Below, one piece after another: positions 59,394-64,000 of a DNA stretch of 64,000 nucleotides. Made by a program: the position numbers and the translations under genes. Under the pieces are notes generated by a model, which was given only the letters and a program-made list of their open reading frames with translations, searched no databases and had not been told where the DNA came from. Origin of the DNA: Protaetiibacter intestinalis. Lineage in GTDB: Bacteria > Actinomycetota > Actinomycetes > Actinomycetales > Microbacteriaceae. Where the stretch lies: contig NZ_CP032630.1 in the NCBI RefSeq assembly GCF_003627075.1, positions 1,116,001 through 1,180,000 of the forward strand. Reading direction: 5' to 3'. The first letter of the stretch is position 1. Every line of letters starts with the position of its first letter.

Positions 59394-59427
59394 GGGCGCC
59401 CTCCTGGCGAATCATCGGGGCCACTGG

Positions 59428-59433
59428 GATGAT
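59428..59433 (+). promoter_or_regulatory. -10-like element of the holin-like gene
   Basis: GATGAT ends 6 bases before the ATG at 59440, a weak match at the usual spacing. Confidence 0.35.
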
Positions 59434-59439
59434 GGCGGC

Positions 59440-59865
59440 ATGCGCTTCGTGATCCGGCTGCTCATCAACGCCCTCGCCCTGTGGCTCACCGTGCTGATCC
59501 TCAACCCGCACGTGCAGATGCACTCGTGGGATGCGGGCGCGGACTCCGCGGCCTCGGGCGGCGCGGGCGTCTCGTGGCCGCTGTTCTGGACGTACCTGCT
59601 GATCGCCGTCGTGTTCGGCGTCGTCAACGGCATCATCGGCACGGCGATCAAGATCGTCGCCTTCCCGCTCTACATCCTCACCCTCGGCCTCATCTCGCTC
59701 ATCGTGAACGGGCTGCTGTTCCTGCTCGTGGCGTGGATCTCGACCCTCATCGGCTTCGGTCTCTCGGTGGAGAGCTTCTGGTGGGGCGTGCTCGGGGCGC
59801 TCGTGCTCGGCGTCATCGCCTGGCTCATCGGGATCATCCTCCGACCCCTGACGAAGAAGCGCTGA
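59440..59865 (+). CDS. Four-helix membrane protein of the phage-holin-like (DUF360/PF04020) family
   Basis: This 141-residue protein has four hydrophobic helices. The central segment [41 protein letters not shown] is typical of this widespread family, which in bacteria is not tied to phages. Its last 32 bases overlap the 3' end of the convergent lipase-like gene. Function unknown. Confidence 0.88.
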   Translation: MRFVIRLLINALALWLTVLILNPHVQMHSWDAGADSAASGGAGVSWPLFWTYLLIAVVFGVVNGIIGTAIKIVAFPLYILTLGLISLIVNGLLFLLVAWISTLIGFGLSVESFWWGVLGALVLGVIAWLIGIILRPLTKKR

Positions 59866-61339
59866 ACCGGCGGGTGTCGAAGTCCTTCAGGTCGTCGATC
59901 AAGCCCGCCGGCACCTCGGGCGCCGGAATGCGTTCGGCGCGGTAGCTGTACGTCGTGATCTCGGAACCCTCCCGCGCGGTGTAGTCGTGGGTGAAGGCGT
60001 CGACGGCGTCGAGCTCGGCGCGCAGCTGCGGCGAGCGGGACCGGTCGATGCGCTCGGCCGTCTCGACGTAGGCGTCGCGCTGGTGCGCGGGCACCGCGCG
60101 GTCGGTGGGCATGGTGCTGCCGTCGGGGTAGGCCTGCCGTTCGACGATGAGCCGATCGGTGGGCACCTGCGGGCCGCCCGTCGCGACGACGAAGTCGTCG
60201 GTGTGGTGCACGGCCATGCCGCGGATGCCCTCCGGCAGCTCGATGCCGGCACCGGGGTCGCCGTAGGTCTCGAGCGCCACGGTGTTCCAGTCGCCGGATG
60301 CCGCGAGCGCGTCCGCCACGAGCCCGCCCTGCGAGAAGCCGACGAGCATGACCTCCGCCTCCGAGCTGATGCCGGCGTCGGCCATCGCCTGCTCGGTGGC
60401 GCGGATGGAGCCCGCCGGCAGCCCCGCGACGCCCGCGATGTTGCTCGTGAGATCCCACGGCTCGCCGTCGGCGACGGGTGAGAAGGTCTGGGTGGGGGCG
60501 ACGTAGACGACGTAGCGGTCGGGTTGCCCGGGTGCGGAGTACCGCTCGATGCGCACCTGCTCGTCGCCCGGCACGCGGTCGAGCCGCTCGGTCGCGTTCG
60601 CGGGCGGAGCGCCGCCTGTGCGCTCCGAGACCCGCTCCACGCGCACCGGCGTCTCGTGCATGACGCGGGTGCCGCTCATGCCGCCGAGCGCGATGACGGC
60701 GGCCGCGCTCGTGTCGACGCCGAGCAGGCCGAGCCCGTGCTCGCCGAGCAGCAGGGTGAGCGGCTCGGGCACCCCGAGCGCGCCGAGCACGGCGTCGTCG
60801 GTGCCCGTCACGAAGCGCCGCACGAGGGTGCAGAACTCGGGGCTCGTGACGAGCTCGGGATGCGCGATGATCCAACGCTGCAGCAGGGCCGTCTTCTGCC
60901 GGTCGCTGCCGGGGGCGAGCTTCCACGCGGCGAAGCCGCCGAGCGCGAGTGCCGGCAGCGCCGCCCACAGCCCGCGACCCGCGATGCCCGCGACCCAGTC
61001 GGACAGCGTGTCCTGCAGGGTGGTGGCGGCGCGCTCCGCCGCCGTGTAGCCGAGCTCGGCGGCGAGGATGCCCGCCCGCAGGCGCCGGATGTCGTCGGCC
61101 AGCTCCGCGCTCGACCGCTCGCATCCCTCCACGGCCTGGCGCAGTGCGCCGTGCGGCGTCTCGAGCCCGAGCAGTGCGATCCGATGGGTGTCGGATTCGA
61201 CGGCGTCGGCGAGGCCCGCCAGCACGGGCAGGTGGGCGAGCAGCGCGTCGGTGGCGACGAGCAGCGAGCCGGGCGTGTGCACGACGAGGTCGGCCCCGCC
61301 CGGCGGCAGCGCGGGCGGCCGCAGCTCAGACGCCGACAC
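59834..61339 (-). CDS. Lipase-like alpha/beta hydrolase paired with a WXG protein (candidate secreted effector)
   Basis: The product has 501 residues. The N-terminal 120 residues are helical and without signal peptide. A hydrophobic stretch follows (about 123-140), and a C-terminal alpha/beta hydrolase region contains the nucleophile elbow GFSQGG (Ser336) and later Asp/His candidates (ETYGDPG, VHHTDD). The GTG at 61339 overlaps the end of the WXG-like gene by 14 bases, so the two are co-translated. A WXG partner plus a large enzyme without Sec signal is the classical form of a type VII effector pair; secretion through the EccC system at 15886 is inferred. Confidence 0.72.
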   Translation of the reverse strand: MSASELRPPALPPGGADLVVHTPGSLLVATDALLAHLPVLAGLADAVESDTHRIALLGLETPHGALRQAVEGCERSSAELADDIRRLRAGILAAELGYTAAERAATTLQDTLSDWVAGIAGRGLWAALPALALGGFAAWKLAPGSDRQKTALLQRWIIAHPELVTSPEFCTLVRRFVTGTDDAVLGALGVPEPLTLLLGEHGLGLLGVDTSAAAVIALGGMSGTRVMHETPVRVERVSERTGGAPPANATERLDRVPGDEQVRIERYSAPGQPDRYVVYVAPTQTFSPVADGEPWDLTSNIAGVAGLPAGSIRATEQAMADAGISSEAEVMLVGFSQGGLVADALAASGDWNTVALETYGDPGAGIELPEGIRGMAVHHTDDFVVATGGPQVPTDRLIVERQAYPDGSTMPTDRAVPAHQRDAYVETAERIDRSRSPQLRAELDAVDAFTHDYTAREGSEITTYSYRAERIPAPEVPAGLIDDLKDFDTRRFSASSSGVGG

Positions 61340-61574
61340 GGGCCAGCTCCGTCCGGGCGAGCTGGAGGGTGCGCGTGAGCTCCTCGGCCACGGCGCGCAA
61401 CCGCGACTGCAGCTCGTCGGCGGCGAGCGAGTAGGCCCGGTAGGCGGGCCCGCGCCACGCCTCCGGCCCGATGCGCGGCGGATGCGCGGCGCGGGCGAGC
61501 GCGTGCTGCTGCAGACCGTGCAACCGCACGATGCGGTCGCGCAGAAGCTGGAGTTCGAGCGGGTCGATGGGCAC
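61326..61574 (-). CDS. WXG-like small helical partner protein
   Basis: This is an 82-residue, all-helical protein with WRG at residues 40-42 in the turn between two helices, fitting the WXG100 layout. There is no YxxxD/E tail motif. The GTG at 61574 follows a GGAAGGAA site; an ATG further upstream is less likely. It overlaps the downstream hydrolase gene by 14 bases. Probable chaperone or dimer partner for that protein's export. Confidence 0.7.
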   Translation of the reverse strand: MPIDPLELQLLRDRIVRLHGLQQHALARAAHPPRIGPEAWRGPAYRAYSLAADELQSRLRAVAEELTRTLQLARTELARVGV

Positions 61575-61695
61575 GGTGTTCCTTCCCTGTCGGTGCACCC
61601 AGGGTGCCCGCCCCGTACGACGCCGTGGGCGCCCGAAGCCGCATCCGGGGACAGTCGTTCACCCGCACGGGGTGTGGAGGAGCGGACGACGGGGC

Positions 61696-61701
61696 CACAA
61701 T
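61696..61701 (+). promoter_or_regulatory. -10 element of the phosphatase gene (leaderless)
   Basis: CACAAT ends 6 bases before the ATG at 61708. Confidence 0.45.
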
Positions 61702-61707
61702 GGGCGC

Positions 61708-62232
61708 ATGACCTTCGAGGGGACCGGCGGCGCACCGTTCGTGTTCCGGATCTGCTTCGTGTGCACGGGCAACATCTGCCGCTCGCCGATGGCGGAGGCG
61801 ATCTTCCGCAGCATCGTGGCCACGAAGGGCTTCGCGAAGACCATCGCCGTCACCTCCGCCGCGACCGGCGACTGGCACGTGGGCGAGCACGCCGACCCCC
61901 GCACGATCGCCGCCCTCGAGGCCCACGGCTACGACGCCGGCCGCCACCGCGCCCGCCAGTTCGACCCCGCCTGGTTCCCCGAGCTCGACCTCATCGTCGC
62001 CTTCGACCGCGGACACGAGCGGGTGCTGCGCGAATGGGCCCCCACGGAGGCCGACCGCAGCAAGGTACAGCTGCTGATGAGCTTCGACCCGGAACAATCG
62101 GGCACGATGGATGTGCCGGATCCGTATTATTCGGACGCCGCCATGTTCGACACCGTGCTCGTCGCGATCGAACGGGCCTGCAACGCGCTGTTCCGGCAGC
62201 TCGAACCCGCCATCCGACAGGGAGTCCCATGA
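61708..62232 (+). CDS. Low-molecular-weight protein-tyrosine phosphatase
   Basis: The 174-residue enzyme has the P-loop CTGNICRS (Cys19 to Arg25) close to the N-terminus and the general-acid aspartate in VPDPYYSD near the C-terminus, exactly as in the LMW-PTP family. It removes phosphate from tyrosine of proteins such as polysaccharide-export kinases. Its stop overlaps the purB start (ATGA), so both are translated from one message. Confidence 0.94.
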   Translation: MTFEGTGGAPFVFRICFVCTGNICRSPMAEAIFRSIVATKGFAKTIAVTSAATGDWHVGEHADPRTIAALEAHGYDAGRHRARQFDPAWFPELDLIVAFDRGHERVLREWAPTEADRSKVQLLMSFDPEQSGTMDVPDPYYSDAAMFDTVLVAIERACNALFRQLEPAIRQGVP

Positions 62233-63614
62233 GTCCGCTTCCCCCCCAGCCGCTCAGTCCGCTCGACGGGCGCTACCGCGCCGCCGTCGAGGGGCTCGGC
62301 GAGTACCTCTCGGAGGCGGGCCTCAACCGGGCGCGCGTGCAGGTCGAGGTGGAGTGGCTGCTGTTCCTCGCCGAGCGCGGCACGTTCGGCGCCGAGGTGC
62401 CGAGCGCCGAGCAGGCCCGGGCCCTGCGCACCTGGGCGACCGAGTTCGGCCAGGCCGAGATCGACGAGCTCGCCACCCTCGAGGCCACCACGCGCCACGA
62501 TGTGAAGGCCGTCGAGTACCTCGTGCGGCGCCGGCTCGCCGAGCTCGGGCTCACCCACCTCGCCGAGCTCACCCACTTCGCCTGCACGAGCGAGGACATC
62601 AACAACCTCTCCTACGGCATCACGTTGCGCAGCGCCCTGCACGGGGTGTGGCTGCCCGCCTTCCGCACCGTCGTCGACGCGCTCCGCGAGCTCGCCCTCG
62701 CCCAGCGCGACCAGCCGATGCTCGCCCACACGCACGGCCAGCCCGCCACCCCCACGACCTTCGGCAAGGAGATCGCCGTCGTCGTGCACCGCCTGCAGCG
62801 TCAGCTCGCGGCGATCGAGGCGGTCGACTTCCCCGCCAAGTTCTCGGGCGCCACCGGCACCTTCTCGGCGCACCTCGCCGCCGACCCGGATGCCGACTGG
62901 CCGGCCCTCTCGCGCGAGTTCGTGACCCAGCTCGGGCTCGCCTGGAATCCGCTCACCACGCAGATCGAGTCGCACGACGGCCAGGCGGAGCTGTTCGGGC
63001 GGGTCGCGCACGCCAACCGCATCCTGCACAACCTGGCGACCGACATCTGGACCTACATCTCGATGGGGTACCTCACGCAGATCCCGCAGGCCGGGGCGAC
63101 GGGGTCGTCGACGATGCCGCACAAGATCAACCCCATCCGCTTCGAGAACGCCGAGGCGAACCTCGAGCTCTCGAGCGCGCTGCTCGACTCGCTCGCCGCG
63201 ACGCTCGTGACGAGCCGCCTGCAGCGCGACCTCACCGACTCGACCACGCAGCGCAACATCGGCGTCGCGCTCGGGCATTCGCTGCTCGCGCTCGACAACC
63301 TCGCGCGTGGCCTCGGCGAGATCGCCGTGAACCCGGAGGCGCTGGCGGCCGACCTCGACGCGAACTGGGAGGTGCTCGGCGAGGCGATCCAGACGGTGAT
63401 CCGCGCCGAGGTGACGGCGGGGCGCTCCTCGATCGCCGACCCGTACGCGCTGCTCAAGGAGCTCACGCGCGGCAAGCGGGCGACGGCCGCCGACCTCGCC
63501 GAGTTCATCTCGGGCCTCGACATCGGCGACGCCGCGAAGAGCCGCCTCCTCGCCCTCACCCCGGCGACGTACACGGGCGCCGCCTCCACCCTCGTCGACT
63601 ACCTCGACGCCTGA
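62229..63614 (+). CDS. purB: Adenylosuccinate lyase
   Basis: The 461-residue enzyme cleaves adenylosuccinate and SAICAR in purine synthesis. The family signature SSTMPHKINPIRFENAEANLE is present (GATGSSTMPHKINP loop), with LTHFACTSEDINN and AHTHGQPATPTTFGKE upstream supplying the active-site histidines and serine. Length and start (LSPLDGRY) match the PurB type found in E. coli and actinobacteria. It is followed by a family C palindrome before the convergent sigma-factor gene. Confidence 0.96.
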   Translation: MSPLPPQPLSPLDGRYRAAVEGLGEYLSEAGLNRARVQVEVEWLLFLAERGTFGAEVPSAEQARALRTWATEFGQAEIDELATLEATTRHDVKAVEYLVRRRLAELGLTHLAELTHFACTSEDINNLSYGITLRSALHGVWLPAFRTVVDALRELALAQRDQPMLAHTHGQPATPTTFGKEIAVVVHRLQRQLAAIEAVDFPAKFSGATGTFSAHLAADPDADWPALSREFVTQLGLAWNPLTTQIESHDGQAELFGRVAHANRILHNLATDIWTYISMGYLTQIPQAGATGSSTMPHKINPIRFENAEANLELSSALLDSLAATLVTSRLQRDLTDSTTQRNIGVALGHSLLALDNLARGLGEIAVNPEALAADLDANWEVLGEAIQTVIRAEVTAGRSSIADPYALLKELTRGKRATAADLAEFISGLDIGDAAKSRLLALTPATYTGAASTLVDYLDA

Positions 63615-63629
63615 GTCCCCCACCTTCTC

Positions 63630-63703
63630 GTCAAACGCTGTAGCGCCACGCCTCCGGCCGCAGACATTCCTGCAGCGTCGGGCGTGGCGCTACAGCGTTT
63701 GAC
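63630..63703. repeat. Family C intergenic palindrome, copy 2 (74 bp, perfect arms)
   Basis: The 23-base arms starting GTCAAACGCTGTAGCG are exact inverted copies. Taken as its reverse complement it aligns without gaps to copy 1 and shares the centre CAGG[GA]ATGTCTGC. Arm bases that differ from copy 1 change in pairs (TTGGCG/CGCCAA against CACGCC/GGCGTG), keeping the stem. It lies between convergent purB and the sigma-factor gene. Confidence 0.9.
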
Positions 63704-63718
63704 ACCAGCACCGTCGGT

Positions 63719-64000
63719 TCAGACGGGGGCGAGGGCCTCACGCAGCTCGGACTTCGCGCGCTGGTAGCGCCCGCGCGCGGTCGAGGCGGGGATGCCCTGC
63801 ACCTCGGCCGCCTCGGCGAGGGTGAGGCCGTCCCAGTGCACGAGGCGGATGAGTTCCGCCAGCTCCGGGTCGAGGCGGGCGATCGCCTCGCGCACCTCGG
63901 CACCCTCACCCGCATCCGGAGCCGCGACGGGCTGCACCAGGAGCCGCAGGCGGTTGGCGAGCCGCCAGCGTCGCCGCTCACCGCGCTGGGCGTTGGCGAG
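63719..64000 (-). CDS. Sigma factor, C-terminal part (runs off right edge)
   Basis: About 93 residues are visible, reading leftward from the edge to the stop at 63719. The sequence includes the region-4 helix-turn-helix LAELIRLVHWDGLTLAEAAE followed by GIPASTARGRYQRAKSELREAL, the standard ending of ECF-type sigma factors. The N-terminal region 2 is outside the window. A partner anti-sigma gene cannot be seen on this side, where purB converges. Confidence 0.88.
   Translation of the reverse strand, partial: LANAQRGERRRWRLANRLRLLVQPVAAPDAGEGAEVREAIARLDPELAELIRLVHWDGLTLAEAAEVQGIPASTARGRYQRAKSELREALAPV

Noticed and set aside
59440..59865. Prophage remnant because of the holin-like gene
   Set aside because: This family is chromosomal in many bacteria, and no lysin, capsid or integrase gene is near.
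22855..63703. CRISPR array or insertion-sequence ends
   Set aside because: Copies are far apart, carry no regular spacers, and no cas gene or transposase is present. Arms are not flanked by obvious target duplications.

Overview
This window is high-GC DNA from an actinobacterium, most likely a member of the Microbacteriaceae. The support is a WXG100/EccC/EccD secretion locus, many GTG starts, operons with 4-base start/stop overlaps, and many genes whose only promoter signal is a TANNNT hexamer 6-7 nt before the start codon (the leaderless layout common in actinobacteria). About 60 genes are packed with almost no free space. No tRNA, rRNA, CRISPR array, transposase or prophage was seen, and no gene-free stretch exceeds 300 bases.

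Layout. 1-8680 (minus strand): Ser/Thr kinase, a 1975-residue membrane-anchored propeller/Ig-like protein, a MoxR ATPase and a DUF58 protein. 8980-19833 (plus strand, divergent): a type VII (ESX-like) secretion locus with two WXG100 proteins, five unfamiliar candidate substrates or partners, an EccD-like membrane protein, a zinc-ribbon/RDD/FHA protein and a three-ATPase EccC. EccB, EccE and mycosin are not visible, so this is a reduced system that may be controlled by phosphorylation. 19893-22851: TetR regulator, a degenerate ABC ATPase and a YhgE/Pip-type membrane protein. 22915-29439: RNA methyltransferase, orphan DNA methyltransferase, HAD phosphatase, septum-formation-like protein, PyrE, exonuclease III and RidA. 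29615-35001: two acyl-CoA-dehydrogenase-like flavoproteins, an FMN monooxygenase and an APC permease, resembling organosulfur or organonitrogen scavenging modules. 35045-42820: hydrolase, a VOC/WYL pair with a perfect operator, DUF6421, SDR, FAD oxidoreductase, thioesterase and DNA glycosylase. 42911-50337: small membrane proteins, PfkA, serine hydrolase, PIF1-like helicase, and a CopD/CtaG protein. 50426-54660: HU, the cysteine-poor ribosomal proteins S14/L33/L28, an AbrB/PIN toxin-antitoxin pair, and a zinc-type ABC transporter with its Fur-family regulator behind a 7-1-7 palindrome. 54839-63614: 2-oxoacid dehydrogenase E1/E2 genes, an aminotransferase, a holin-like membrane protein, an isolated WXG-protein/lipase-like pair (a possible second secretion effector), a phosphatase and PurB. 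A sigma factor runs off the right edge.

The least expected feature is three families of fixed-length intergenic palindromes. Family A (65-66 bp, three copies), family B (63 bp, four copies) and family C (74 bp, two copies) have long arms that themselves contain a dyad. They lie at convergent, divergent and co-directional junctions and in several places supply a gene's stop codon. In family C the arms differ between copies by paired changes that keep the stem. They are not ordinary terminators and may be a class of small repeat or regulatory elements of this lineage.
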